DNA of 64,000 nt from positions 256,036,328 to 256,100,327 of the forward strand of contig CAKMRJ010005412.1 in NCBI GenBank assembly GCA_928212115.1. The letters run 5' to 3'. The stretch comes from Lactuca virosa. Taxonomy: Eukaryota; Streptophyta; Magnoliopsida; Asterales; Asteraceae. Position 1 is the first letter of the stretch; each line of letters starts with the position of its first letter. Below the pieces are notes generated by a model. The model had not been told where the DNA came from, did no database searches, and was given only the letters and a program-made list of their open reading frames with translations. Position numbers and translations under genes: made by a program. This document shows, piece after piece, positions 27,197 to 38,587 of this stretch.

Positions 27197-30100
27197 TTTT
27201 GATTCCGTCCTTGAAATCATTCCTTACCATCCCCGACAACCCGACATCCTAAGGGGCACATCCACAACCATGACGTACGAATATCTTCTAAGGAAACTAA
27301 ACTCAAACGAAAATTCCAACCCGAGGAAAAATGAACCCATAATCCCACGCAGCATAATAACCTTACTTCACCCAAAATTCTATGATCTAGAACTTGGATT
27401 TGGTATGACTTCCTGACAGACCGCCCATACTAACCATTGCTAATTCCCTTCCCTTTATTCCCTAAACGGACTACTCAACCCTGGGAACATGAGGTTCCTA
27501 CCAAAACAAAACTACAGATCATACTCTGTTGCCGACAACTCTTTTATGGACAAAAGAGATTCGATAATCCTTCCAGAGAAAACTAATTCTGATGACAATA
27601 TTTCTAATGAAATAATGAATATGTCGAATCCAATCAACCATAAGATTGATATTCTTTGGGTTTGTTGGCCTACTGCTTCAACTCTACCGCTCCCCATGAG
27701 CCTCCGTGTCTATGACTTACAGTCAGCCCGCACCGGGTATCTTGGCCTACTGTATAGAGCAGGACCGCCTCAACCCAACCAAACACAATATGTCATCAAT
27801 TAGACAATCAGGGTCAAGTACGCACATAATATCGACCAATAGCAATCATACCACTCCCTGTCGCCTACTAATTCCTCACAATATACCATCCTGCAGGCAA
27901 TTACCATGACGTAACCTGCTAAATACCAGGAGAAAGACCCGAACCGGTTCTAATTCTCGACCCGATATTCAAGGACCTACCATTTCATCTCACCTAACAT
28001 CTTCTAATTCGTCGCAACCTCTCACTAATCCTGGATGCAAAGAATTTTCTCCCCGCCGCTGTGGCTACAGCCCCACATCTGATCCAGCCATATGATGTAC
28101 TAATACCTTAATAATCCTCAACTCTCTGCGATGCCATTACAACCACTGCTTCGATGAGAAAGATGATCAACCAAAAATTCCTGCATTACATCCACTCCTA
28201 TCGGCTCAGGCGTACCCCCACCTGAACAACCACTCGTGACATCATAAATAGTTCTTATGACTTGCGACTTCATAAGCACTTTCCAAATCTTGAAATCAGT
28301 GTCCTAACAGCAGTTCACGTACAACTAGAAAGATAATGCAGGTATCCCACGAAGGCTTCCTGATACCTTTCTGGTACTCTTCACCAACCCGTCACGACTG
28401 AGAGTACCATAATTAGAAGAATGAATAATCCTGTCCATTAGTCCCTCAGCCTATGTCTGGAATACCCCTACCAGATCCTCATCATAGGTCTGGACTACCT
28501 CCGAGCCCCACAGCATGAGTCTGGAATGCCATCCCCGGCCCTCAACCCATGACTGGAATGCTCTCGACCTTATACCGACCTTGTCGGTATTACCTTGCTT
28601 GCCCAACCCCTGGCCTAAAGATACTCACCTCCTTCCATTTCCTTGAAGGGACCCAACCAATGTTTCTCACAACACCGAACAAGCACCACAATACTGAATT
28701 CCTACCATGCACGATTTCCTTATAGAACAAGTTGTTGCCCAAGAGTTTTCAGGCTCTCATACGTGATAACCAACAAGCACAGATAACATACGGTTCCCCA
28801 GGTTATTATCACAAAGCAGCATGCTCAATGCCCGAACGTATATCTAACAAAATCCATACAGATTCTTCAGCATGACTGGACCACCTCACCGGGCCTTCAG
28901 TCTATCTGGACCACTCTCAGAACCTTCAACATGTCTGGACCGCCTCGCTGGGCTTTCAGCCTGTCTGGACCGTTCTCCGGGCCTTCGGTCTGACTGGTAC
29001 GCCTCGTTGGCCTTCAGTCTATCCGGGCCGCCCTAGGTCTGTTGAGCAAAACCCTGGACCCATCCTGGTGCCCTCTTCCCATATATCCAGCTCTCCCCTA
29101 TTTGGGGTTTCGAACTCTTGATCCAATCCGCAGACTATAATCCCAACTTAACCATGCATACAACCGATCTAGCCCTAATGCCACCTTGAGCACTTACAGA
29201 TACACTCGAAAAAAAATCACCTTTATGCACGTACTTGGGGAAACCCTTGACCTCATGTTGGTTCGCCATAAATCCCCATACTTGATCGGGACCGAATAGA
29301 TTCTACTAATACAAAACTAGTTCGAGAAGACTTCCAAAGTTATCTCGAAGATTGCCAAAACCTGAGTCTAATACAAATCAGAATTCCACTCCATTATCGA
29401 TGGTAAACATACCCCAAAGACTGAGGAACAATAACAAACTGCATAGGGGAATTGGTATCACCTTCCTAGCCTCTTAACTGCCGTCTCTTGAACCCTTCAG
29501 AGGATTCCCGCTGAAGTCGAACTCAACAACCAATGGCCTCGAACACTTCGACACCTCAACTAGAGGACCCCAAGTCCACCTGAAGTTGACCATTCTCGCT
29601 TCTGAAGAGGTTCACTGATTAACTCCTTCCCCAACAAATCTAAAAACCATAGCCCGAACCGCAACTGACAAAACCTTCAATACCTGACACTCAACCTGAG
29701 AATTCCCAATTCTCCCCCATTTAGGGTTCTAACTACCACCCACCGGTTAGAAATCCACCCACCACTCAAACCGGCTCAACCAGGTACGATCATTCCTGAC
29801 CATGGAATGGAGAACGTTCGCAAAATAATCCTTCCCGATACATATCAATCGAACTCAAAAGAAACCTGAGTTTCAGTTAAAGACTTCTGACATGCAGAAT
29901 GGAATATAACGACTCTTAATAACCCAAAAATAACATAAAGTCAACCCGGGATATAAGTTACCCAATCCAGCAAAATTCCAACCCAATACAATTCCCGATA
30001 CAACCCCAAAGAATACAGGGGATGACACACTCTCAAAACATCCGAAGAAATCCTGACCTCCTCCTCCTGAGTTACCCTGACCAACCTGAGGGTACGCAGG

Positions 30101-31006
30101 AAACCCCCCCCCCCCTTCGATCCTAGGTGACATGAACTAATCCTTGTTTGCAATCCAAATGACAATAAGACACCCGGCCTACCCGAGGATATGGTACCTA
30201 ACTTGCCTCGCAAGGTACTCATGCCACCTCGACCCACCAGCGCTTACCAGCACTGAAATACTGGCGCCAACTCCTGCGATCACTGACCTCGAGTTGGGGA
30301 TACAATCTAACCCTAGGGTCTTAAGCTTACTCACCCTTCGAGCTCGGAAAACTAAGAAGAGCACAACCCTTGCCATAGATGATGAAATTCCAATCCATCA
30401 CTCTACCATTCTATTTCCAGCTGCAAAACTCAACTGATCGAAACCGTCTCTCTCTTCCTGAGTCCCGCGACTCGCATCTCGGATTCGGGCAAAATCCCAA
30501 AGCGTCAAACCAAAACTCATTAGGTCTGCATCAAACAACCAAAATCGATAACACCACCGGCTCACACCATATACCAAGACCATCCTCAAGTCTGAGCAGC
30601 CACAACCAAAAAGATTGGCAGGAACAGAACCACTGCCGCGAACCGTGGTATCCAACCATGTTACCTTCCCTGAATAGCCCTTAGAATCCCCAGGATCTTC
30701 CTTGATTCGAGTATGGATCATGTGCTTTCAGTAGTGCGGGCCCAATACATTCCACACCTATCCATACTTTCCTCAAGAATTATCTCAGGTCCTATAAGTC
30801 CTAGTCACAAATACTTCTGAAACCTACTCCTTGGCGAAAAAACCGCACTAAATACTCCCTAGGCTATCCTAGGACTCACCACACCTCCTATGCCATCAGC
30901 TGCTAAAGAACCCCTACCGACGCCAGCTAACCACCTCACAAATACAATTACATGCAACCAGGATTAAATAATCCTTCGGCTAAAGGACCCAGCCCTACCA
31001 CGGTTA
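27197..31006 (-). other. G3 internal region without recognisable genes
   Basis: About 3.8 kb with only short frames on either strand (for example 30721-30398 and 30237-29941 on minus). None shows gag, protease, RT, RNase H or integrase motifs. Near 27700-27790 it resembles part of the G3 LTR (25340-25420), and 28868-29040 repeats the LTR minisatellite. Poly-C lies at about 30105-30115. It ends at 31006, where C1 starts. Confidence 0.5.
28868..29040. repeat. G3 internal minisatellite matching the LTR array
   Basis: Units of CTGGACCGCCTCGCTGGGC with CTTCAGCCTGT or CTTCGGTCTGA spacers, about 36-38 bp each, end in CTATCCGGGCCGCCCTAGGT as in the LTR at 25340. Confidence 0.8.
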
Positions 31007-31796
31007 TATTGGATTAGGTGTCTAAGCCTATAACTATAATTGGTATGTATTTGACCCGAGAGTAGCATGGTCCATTTGGGTTGCATATCACCACGACAAT
31101 TTGATAGGATTGACTTTTGAGAAGAGGTTAGTTATGATTTATTAATATATTATAAGTTTTAATATATTAATATGAAATCATGTGATTTAATTAGTATTGA
31201 TCAAGAATTAATTTGGAATTAATTTAGTGATCAAAAGAGACTAATTAAATTAATAGGGACTAATTATGTAAATTAGTTATATATATATGGTTTGGGATTA
31301 TGATACATGATGGACTAAGTTTATGGATGAATCCATAAAGAGTTAGCCCACTTGAATCATGGATCATGGATAATAAGCCCAAGTGTATGGATTAGGGTTT
31401 ACCCATGACTCTTGGATTCCTACACTATATATAAGACACCCTATAGCCTAAAATTGGTTGCACAAGTTTTGCTAGAGTGTTCTTGGAGAGCCATAACCGA
31501 TTTTAGTGTGCATAAGCTCTCTCAAAAGTCATTCTTTGTCTAAGGTGTATTGTGAACCATTTGAGGTGCAACATTTGGGGCACTAAGTTCTTAAAGTCTA
31601 AACACAACAAGTTCTACAAGCTACATAAAGAGGTAAACTCCTAACTAGTATTTTATGTTGTTTATATCAATTGTATGCTAGTTGTAGGCTTAATGCTTTG
31701 GAAACAATATTGCATGTATAATTAGAGAAAACATAGATCCAAAGCATTTAGGGTTGTATGTGCACCATAGGATGTTGTAGTATACAAAACCCAACA
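31007..31796 (+). repeat. C1 5' LTR
   Basis: Starts TATTGGATTAGGTGTC (TG changed to TA) and ends AAAACCCAACA, 790 bp. It contains a short TA tract at 31278-31289, which is the empty site of the inverted-repeat element in the 3' LTR, and a TATA box at 31426. The left flank is GGTTA (31002-31006). Confidence 0.9.
31426..31435 (+). promoter_or_regulatory. C1 LTR TATA box
   Basis: TATATATAAG in CCTACACTATATATAAGACA. The same sequence occurs in the 3' LTR near 56481-56491. Its place in the second half of the LTR fits the U3/R boundary. Confidence 0.7.
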
Positions 31797-31797
31797 G

Positions 31798-31811
31798 TGG
31801 TATCATAACCA
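31798..31811 (+). promoter_or_regulatory. C1 primer-binding site
   Basis: TGGTATCATAACCA starts one base after the LTR. C2 has the canonical TGGTATCAGAGCC at the same place, so C1 carries two or three changes from the initiator-Met tRNA complement. Confidence 0.85.
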
Positions 31812-31892
31812 TGGGTTGTTTTCTATTACACTTGATGTTTTATTGGTTTTCAAAGTGAAAAAATTGAATTTCCTGCCTTCTGCCCAGTGAAA

Positions 31893-31973
31893 TCGTCGAG
31901 TCCACTGGGTGACTCGCCGAGTCCCCTCATAAAATGGCCAACTCGACGAGTCCAGTTCATGTACTCGCCGAGT
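31893..31973. repeat. C1 leader cluster of ACTCGNCGAGT palindromes
   Basis: Four copies: ATCGTCGAGT (31893-31902), ACTCGCCGAGT (31912-31922), ACTCGACGAGT (31941-31951) and ACTCGCCGAGT (31963-31973). The cluster is bracketed by TGCCCA (31881-31886) and TGGGCA (31985-31990), which are complementary. It sits about 90 bp after the primer site, in the transcribed leader. Confidence 0.9.
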
Positions 31974-33910
31974 TGGTTCTCCAGTGGGCAGATTTTCGAC
32001 TTTTGGCCAGAAATTAGATTAAGATCATTACCCCAAACTGTTTTTTGAACCATGAAATGTGTTTTTTCATATGGTAATAATCATGCTTGTCCAATTAAAA
32101 GATAATTGTCATAGTTTCAAGATTTGTATTAGTTTATATGATAGACTAATTTCTTGTAAATAGTTGATGTGAATTATCTTGACTTGTGAGTTTAATCTAA
32201 ATCATGAAAAAAAAAATTATTTGATAGTTTGTATTAATTGAAATACTATTTATGAATTCCATAACTTCTCCTCAAGTTACGGAAAATGAAGAGTTTTTCA
32301 TGAATAAATTTATGAACTCCATAACTGTCACACCCCGAAACCAGAATGGCGGAATCGTTTCGGGGTGGAGGACGTCATGTTTAACATCAAAACCAATGAA
32401 TAATAGGAATCATAGCAACACAACTAATACAGTGGATACATATATAAGTAAAATGTTTACATCAGTCTGAAACTTGTTTTAAATACACCAAAAGTATGTA
32501 GAATATAAAAACATGACTCTTATTGCTCCGGCTCCTCTAAATCCAAGAAGTACGTGTCTACTGATTTCCTGAGAATACAAGCAGTTTGAAAGGATATCAG
32601 CATAAAGCTGGTGAGTTCATAAGCATTTAGTTTTTGGTGGAAAATGTTTCTTTGATCCTTTTGAAAAGTGTTACTCAAGAAAATCCTATATTTTCTTATG
32701 GAGAGCGTGTTTGAAAACCCATTCCTTCCATGACTTACGGATTCATACAAGGTATGTACAATCCAAGGAGTCGTGGAATGAATATGAATATCCGTTAGTT
32801 ACATGTTAAACAATCCGTTTATGAAAAGCCGAGTTATCCCAGGAAAATCCTATATTTTCCCTAAAAGTTGATGGTTGGTTATCCGTTTTAAACTGAGGTG
32901 TACAAGTATCTACCATACTTATATCGATAACGTAGTTTTCTTTTAAAAACCCTGGTTACTCCCAGTGAGGTATATTAGCCCTATTATATAAATAAAACTA
33001 ATAAAAGAAAACGTGTTGAACTAAATCCTGAAGGTACTATTAATACCCTCCAGTAATCAATCGGTTATTACTTTGAGGTTAGTTCACTTGATTCATTATT
33101 ACAAAAGTAAATCCATGATATCTAGGTTGTGAGTTTCATTACCATAACTGACTGGATATGGCCCGCAACGGCCGATATCCTTAATGACTTTGTCACCCGT
33201 AGACCTGCCGATCCGACTGTAGCTAGCAGCGAGGTGCGGGATTGTCAGTCCCGTATAGATATATACACAACAGTCACGCTCTCCCTTCAAGAGACTCTGG
33301 TCACAAGTGCTAGTCCTACACTCTGATTCTGTGGGAATGTTACCAAGGACGTGCCTCAAACTTAGACTGACAAATTTACAAGTAATAATACAGAAAATCC
33401 TTTTATAATTAACATGAATCCTTTATATAATGATATATGGTTCACAAGTTCATTGCTCTAGTTTTGAAAGCTGTTTCTACGTGTTGATTTCTTAATCATT
33501 TGGTAAAACCGTTTTCCGTGTTTAAAAGCATACTGAAAATATAATTATCTTAAAGAAAATAATATATTTTGAGCACAAGTTTCCTTGTACTTTTGCTTGT
33601 ATTCCCCCCCTCAAAACATGAAACACTCGGAAAAAGCGTAGGGGTATGAACTCACCTCGGGCGATTCGAATGAAGGATTGATACGGAAAGCCGGATGTTC
33701 AAGTGAAGCCTTGAACACGATTTGATCCTAATAAACACGTAATGACACATAAAGGAGTCAAAGGAAGGTATTTCACCACTAGATGTGATGGAGAGCCACT
33801 CTAGGGACTTGGAACTACTTGCACTAAGTGTTAGGACCTTAAAGGATTGCATGAGGGAGGTGTATGGCCAGCTTAAAGGTGTGTGCGGCCATGGGTGTGT
33901 GGCCCAAGAG

Positions 33911-34167
33911 GTGTGCGGCCGTACACTCATGATGAGAGGTGTTTTGTGGTGTTTTCAAGGTCCATACTTGCATCAATGAAGTGTTCTAGGTCCATACTTA
34001 GTTGTAGTACAAGTTTAGGGTCCTAAAAATGGGTTTGTGGTCCTAGAATGTGTGTGTGGTCGCACACAAGGGTGTGTGGTCACACACTTGGGTGTGTGGT
34101 CGCACACTTGAGTGTGTGGCCGCACACTTGAGTGTGTGGCCGCACACTTGAGTGTGTGGTCATACAC
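33911..34167. repeat. S1 GTGTGCGGCCGCACAC phrase cluster with a 20-bp array
   Basis: GTGTGCGGCCGTACAC is at 33911-33926. At 34052-34167 six copies of GTGTGTGGYCRCACAC alternate with 4-nt spacers (TTGA, TTGG, AAGG), giving an exact 20-bp period. Each 16-mer is close to self-complementary. In the minus orientation this cluster is downstream of the TATA box. Confidence 0.92.
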
Positions 34168-34508
34168 CCAACAAGATAATGTCCAAAATGCCAATTCCAA
34201 GGTGCAACAAGGCTAGGGTCATGTCTATCTCGAGTTTGGAAGTCAAACTCTCACTTTGGAGGGTGTTTTAAGGGTGTGCGGCCACCTTAAGAGGGTATAC
34301 GGCCGCACTCACTTCCAAACACGAAGACCATGTCGATTTTTTGTACACTTAAGGCTTAGATAGAGTGGTCTTTCATGGTTTGCAAGCTAGAGGATGAATT
34401 ACTCACGTTTTTTTGAAGCTTTGGAGGGTTTGTGATTGAAGAAGCTTGAGAGAAATGGTGTTGTGTGCTGCCAAGGTGTTAAAGGAATGAAAGGTAAGGG
34501 GTTTATCC

Positions 34509-34597
34509 TTTATATAGGAGTGAGTGTGCTGTCTAAAGGTGAGTGTGCTGCCAGGAGGTGTGTGTGCGGCTGCACACCCATGTGTACGGCCGTACAC
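34509..34597 (-). promoter_or_regulatory. S1 TATA box with upstream palindromic phrases
   Basis: The minus-strand CTATATAAAGG lies at about 34518-34508. Upstream, at 34562-34577 and 34582-34597, are GTGTGCGGCTGCACAC and GTGTACGGCCGTACAC. Spacing to the TATA box is about 45 to 80 bp. The promoter role is inferred. Confidence 0.65.
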
Positions 34598-34794
34598 TCC
34601 CTCTAAGGGTGTGCATGGCCTTGTTTTGACAGTATACGACTTGTTGACTCATTCCAAAACTCAACCTTGGTCATACTCAAGCTTAGAATCACTTAAACGA
34701 ACCCTCAAACAGTGCAAGAAGTCAACAGAACAAGTTTAACATTGATTGAATTGGCTAAGCGTACAAGATAAAAGTTTCGGTTTGTCACAATAAC

Positions 34795-35071
34795 TTGTCC
34801 TCAAGTTATGGAATTGCAAGAGTCTCTTTTTTTAAAAATCATTTTAAATTGGTTTTAAAGTCTTCCATAACTTGTCCTCAAGTTATGGAACTTGAAATTT
34901 TTTTCATAAAAACCTCATTAAACTCATAAGTTAGAGAAATGAAAAGTTTTGTCAAGTTTCAAAACTTGCCCTCAAGTTTTGGAATTTGTAAAGTCTCACT
35001 TTTGAATACTTTAGTTCCAAACTCTAGAGTTTTAAAAGTTAAAATTCTACCCTTATACTTTATAAGTTTAA

Positions 35072-35124
<53 letters not shown>

Positions 35125-35421
35125 AAGAATAAGTCAGTCTTACCGTTAGTAGGCCTCATTCACGAAGCCGGTCTATAAGGGGGGTATAAGGTTATTGCCT
35201 ATAAAATGGCAGTTTAATGGGTGTCCACTCTCACCCACCGCTTCCTTGACTGGTGGAGGGTCGTTAGCCGAACGGGTAAGATAGGACATTAATTGTCATT
35301 ATAAGTATAATGATAATTATAAAGTAACTAAACTTTTATTAAATTCCCAATCTTAGTTACTTTAGGAAAAATGTGAAAATGGTGCTATTCCATGAAATTG
35401 CACTTTGCACCTTGTTAAGTC
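34795..35421 (+). other. C1 leader, first part
   Basis: It contains repeated CATAACTTGTCCTCAAGTTATGG blocks (each an inverted repeat; near 34800 and 34865), an AT tract (35075-35120), and a block at 35129-35290 that is closely conserved with C2 58420-58580. No coding frame is conserved. Confidence 0.6.
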
Positions 35422-35540
35422 GTTAGTGGAGCATGTGTAGTTAAACGGCACACTAATCTGGGACTGACAGTGTGTGGCAAAGGGTAGCTTGATGTTAATC
35501 ACAGATCAATGGAGCGTGTGTGGTTAACCGGCACATTGAT
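35422..35540 (+). ncRNA. C1 leader hairpins H1a and H1b with a constant 22-nt loop
   Basis: H1a: arms GTTAGTG (35422-35428) and CACTAAT (35451-35457). H1b: arms ATCAATG (35505-35511) and CATTGAT (35534-35540). Both enclose a 22-nt loop with the pattern GAGYRTGTGTRGTTAAMCGG followed by CA. The stems are different sequences, each paired within itself; the loops are nearly identical. The H1b loop contains GGTTAACC, which is self-complementary. They lie 360-480 bp before the gag start. A packaging or dimer signal is an inference. Confidence 0.7.
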
Positions 35541-35596
35541 TAGGTGATTTCTAACATTGGGTGTACCAAGCTAATTTGCATGGTTATTCATACCTT

Positions 35597-35822
35597 GTTT
35601 GTGATCCTCGGCATCCCAGTCACAAACATGAAGGGCACAATCGAGATTTAAACATGTCATTGAAAAGTTCAATGAATCTCAAAGGATCTAGGAATTTCAA
35701 TCCAATTAAAAGTTAATAATCAATTTCGTTTTTCATGGTGGAAATTGGTAAATCGTTATTTACCAACCTTCAAATATTTTGCAATTGGATTACGGCATCC
35801 CTCTTCCGAATTGTAAAATATT
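35597..35822 (+). ncRNA. C1 leader hairpins H2a and H2b with CGGCATCCC loops
   Basis: H2a: arms GTTTGTGA (35597-35604) and TCACAAAC (35620-35627), loop TCCTCGGCATCCCAG. H2b: arms AATATTTTGCAATTGG (35773-35788) and CCGAATTGTAAAATATT (35806-35822), with one bulge and one G-U, loop ATTACGGCATCCCTCTT. The arms share no sequence but both loops hold CGGCATCCC. Confidence 0.7.
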
Positions 35823-35903
35823 GTGTTGGGTCCTAGCCTTAATAGTTCATTTGGGTGTTATATTAAGGACTTAAATCAACTAACTTGAATTTCTCCCTTG
35901 TAG

Positions 35904-36129
35904 ATGTCTAGTTCAGACAACTACGGTCTTCCCAAATCTTGTGGAATCAACTTTCCTCTTGAAGATGATGTTCCATGGTTGGATCGTGGAGGTGAAAATC
36001 ATACTTCATTTCCTCCACCTCCTCCAATTATTCTCCCTAACTCACAAGCTCGAGGACTTGAAAAGTTCAAGGTCACTCAAGCCCTACTTGCAATGAAACA
36101 TCAAGATGGAAGACCTGTGTGTACTCATG
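35904..36129 (+). pseudogene. C1 gag, N-terminal part (split by G2)
   Basis: The ATG at 35904 opens MSSSDNYGLPKSCGINF, then a Pro-rich stretch and GLEKFKVTQALLAMKHQDG. The frame meets G2 at 36129 and resumes in the same frame at 49570. The start is chosen because it is the first ATG after the leader hairpins and is conserved in C2 (59203). Copia gag proteins form the particle shell. There is no pol domain downstream. Confidence 0.75.
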
Positions 36130-38585
36130 TGTAACGCCCGGGTTTCGAGGCTAAGCATTTTTAGACGATGTAATAGTCTAGGTCAACTATTGTAACTCTT
36201 TTGAAATAATAAAGATGAAATATTTAAATACTATGTGAATTATGTGTATATGTGTGCTTATTACTTATTTATAAATAATAATAAATAAAGAATAAAAATA
36301 AGCGTCAAAATTAAAGTGTGATATAAGCCCAATATCTTTACATAAAGTTGTAGTGGTCGAAACAAGGATTCCGCTGATATAAAGAACGCCGAAATCCGAG
36401 TTATAACGAAGAAGTTATGACCCGTCGAAGTTTCGCGACGGAACCGGCACGGCACCGGGAAGCGTAAATAGAGAATTTACGATAGAGCGATTTTTAGCCT
36501 TAGCGATCTAAACGAAAATCATAGTGTTCATTAAAATGAGAGCGTCCATAAAAAGAACGCCCAAATCTGACTTCGTATGAGGAAGTTATGATTTTTCGAA
36601 GTTTCGGCTTAGCAGTGTACATCCTGAAATTCGAATATTAGATCGAGCGGTTTTTAGCCGACACATCCTAAACGAGAATCAAAGATCTCATTAATAGTAG
36701 TATAACGATAAAACGACAGACGAAAACGGAAGTCGGATGAAGGAGTTATGAATTTTTAACGGACCAATCGTGTCCCGGCCTGTTAAAAATATAACTTTTA
36801 AAATGGAGTCAAAATTAGCCAACGGAGTCTAAACGAAAGTTGTAGAGTACGTTCCCGCCTAAACGTGGATATAAAGAACGTCGAAAACGGAGCTCGTATG
36901 CGAAAGATACGAATTTTTAAAGTTTAGACTCGAATTTGCGAAGCCTGTTGCTCGATTGATGACGTGGCAAGATCACAGCCGTCGCTTGCGGCCCATGGCC
37001 TCGCTTCGGATGGAGACACCTAGCCTTGCATACGCGCCGCGTAAAAGGGTATTCCCCGCGTGCGGAATCGCTTGGTCTCGGAAGCTCCACGTCGCCCCAC
37101 CGAGGTCTCGCCACCTGTGGCCCTATCCGAACTACGCCCCGCGTAGTGTTGGACGCCCAGCGTACGTCCGAGGCTGGCGGCTATAAATACCCTGCGAAGG
37201 CAGCCGACTTTCTTGCACCAAAATCACTTCTCTCTCTAGTTTATTTCTCTCTCTAGCCTATCTTAAGCCCCCTAAAGCCTAGGTGAACCCCCAAGCACCC
37301 GAAGGAAGCCCCGAGGCTCCCGGAGTCCCGAGAAAAAGGGTATTTCGGTTCGGAAACGCTGCTCCGAGCAAAGCCCGGTTTTTAAGAAAATCCGCTGTAA
37401 GTGAGCTACGGCTATGCAATTTTTAATATAGCTTCTAATTAATTATAGTAACATTATTAGGACCTTAAAATAATTATTTGGGCTATTATTATGAGTTATA
37501 TAGAGTGTTGTTTAGCACTTATATAATAATAATAATAATAGCTAGACTATTAATTAGTCGCGGTTAACGTTAGACTAAACCCTAGTGGAATTGATACTAG
37601 CTTTTGTCGAGGGAAAATTATTTTTGAGATAACGAAGCGCTGTTCAAGTGCAGAGTCACCACATTTCCAGTGAGTGCATAGTTACTTTCAGCTTACACAT
37701 AGATATAAAGTATTTTATATAAATTACGTGCTCTGTGTGCATATTATCTGTATACTTGCTATCTATGTTGGATGAACGATTTTATACATGTTTTAAATGA
37801 TTTAAACTGTATATGTATTTTATATCTACAAAATGTGTTGGGTAAAACATGGGTAGATGTAATAGTTGTTGTGTGACAAAATAAAATAATGAGAGGCCTC
37901 GTTATAGATGTTATAGATGATCCATTCATCTAGCGGAGTATAGATGACGACCACAAACTATTCTAGACAGTCTAGTGGAACGCTAGCAGGCTCGCAACCT
38001 GTAGGTGTTTATTTGAACTGTGTGTTTACCAGCAGTACTCCATCCCTCACATGGTTGCCTTATTTGACATGAATTGCTGAGGAATCCCCGAAGCATGTGT
38101 TGTCACCCCAATGAAAGTCCTTAGATTAGGTCCCTTGTGTTAGGTGTTTTAGGGACGTGAAGTGAGGATAACGGGAACGGGTAATCGGGTTTGTTTGGGT
38201 TTGATAAAGTTAATAAACTTATTTATTGTGGGTTGAAAACCCTATGTGCTCACCAGGCTCCCAAGCCTGACCTACTCAGTTTCTTGTATTACAGGTAGTG
38301 GCACATGAGCATAGATGTTTGGATGAGAGATAAGGGATTATAGGCCTGTAAATACGAAATAATGTAGTAAGGTTTATGTTGTACTGTTTATGCTTTTGAT
38401 CTGTATCGAACATGACATCCCGAGTCTTTTAATGAAATACATTTCTTTGGAAATGCTTTTGTTAAATCTTTATCATATTTTGTTTTGGGAAATTCCGCAA
38501 CACTTTCACTTAAAATGTTACTCTGATTTTCAAACAAGCATAAACAAAATCGGTCTTTTCTGGCCGTGAAAATGGGGATGTCACA
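36130..38585 (+). repeat. G2 5' LTR
   Basis: TGTAACGCCCGGG to GGGGATGTCACA. It contains TACGC-type palindromic phrases (37131-37165), a TATA box at 37181, and an AATGAA polyadenylation-like signal near 38432. Confidence 0.95.
37131..37190 (+). promoter_or_regulatory. G2 TATA box with upstream palindromic phrases
   Basis: ACTACGCCCCGCGTAGT (37131-37147; arms ACTACGC and GCGTAGT) and GGACGCCCAGCGTACGTCC (37151-37169) stand just before CTATAAATAC (37181-37190). The 3' LTR has GTACGCCCAGCGTAC (48135-48149) before CTATAAATA (48165-48173). A related degenerate phrase lies near 37030-37062. The TATA role is inferred from sequence and position. Confidence 0.7.
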
Positions 38586-38587
38586 GT

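Larger units (their letters stand above)
24918..31006 (-). mobile_element. G3: partial minus-strand Gypsy element, no recognisable genes
   Basis: One LTR (24918-27180) is followed by a purine tract and about 3.8 kb of internal sequence that stops at 31006, where C1 begins. On the minus strand the junction reads GGACGGAATC, then GTGGGGGAGAGTTGTAACAC, the same end context as G1 and G2. The internal region gives only short frames. The rest, including the 5' LTR, may lie beyond C1 and outside the window. It behaves as a nonautonomous or fully decayed member of the chromovirus-like group. Confidence 0.7.
32326..34789 (-). mobile_element. S1: solo LTR inserted in the C1 leader
   Basis: TGTCACACCCCGAAACC to CGGTTTGTCACA (2464 bp), flanked by ATAAC on both sides (32321-32325 and 34790-34794). 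It shares CCTGAGAATACAAG (near 32570) and a TATAGATATATACACA module (near 33257) with S2, S3 and G1. No internal region is present. Without it and one duplication the C1 leader reads CCATAACTTGTCCTCAAG, exactly as at 34865 and in C2. Confidence 0.92.

Noticed and set aside
29873..30721. Overlapping minus-strand frames in G3 as genes
   Set aside because: No motif of any retrotransposon or host family, and competing plus-strand frames of similar length.
34052..34167. CRISPR-like regular repeats
   Set aside because: Spacers are 4 nt and nearly constant, the host is a plant, and there are no cas genes; it is a tandem palindrome array in an LTR.
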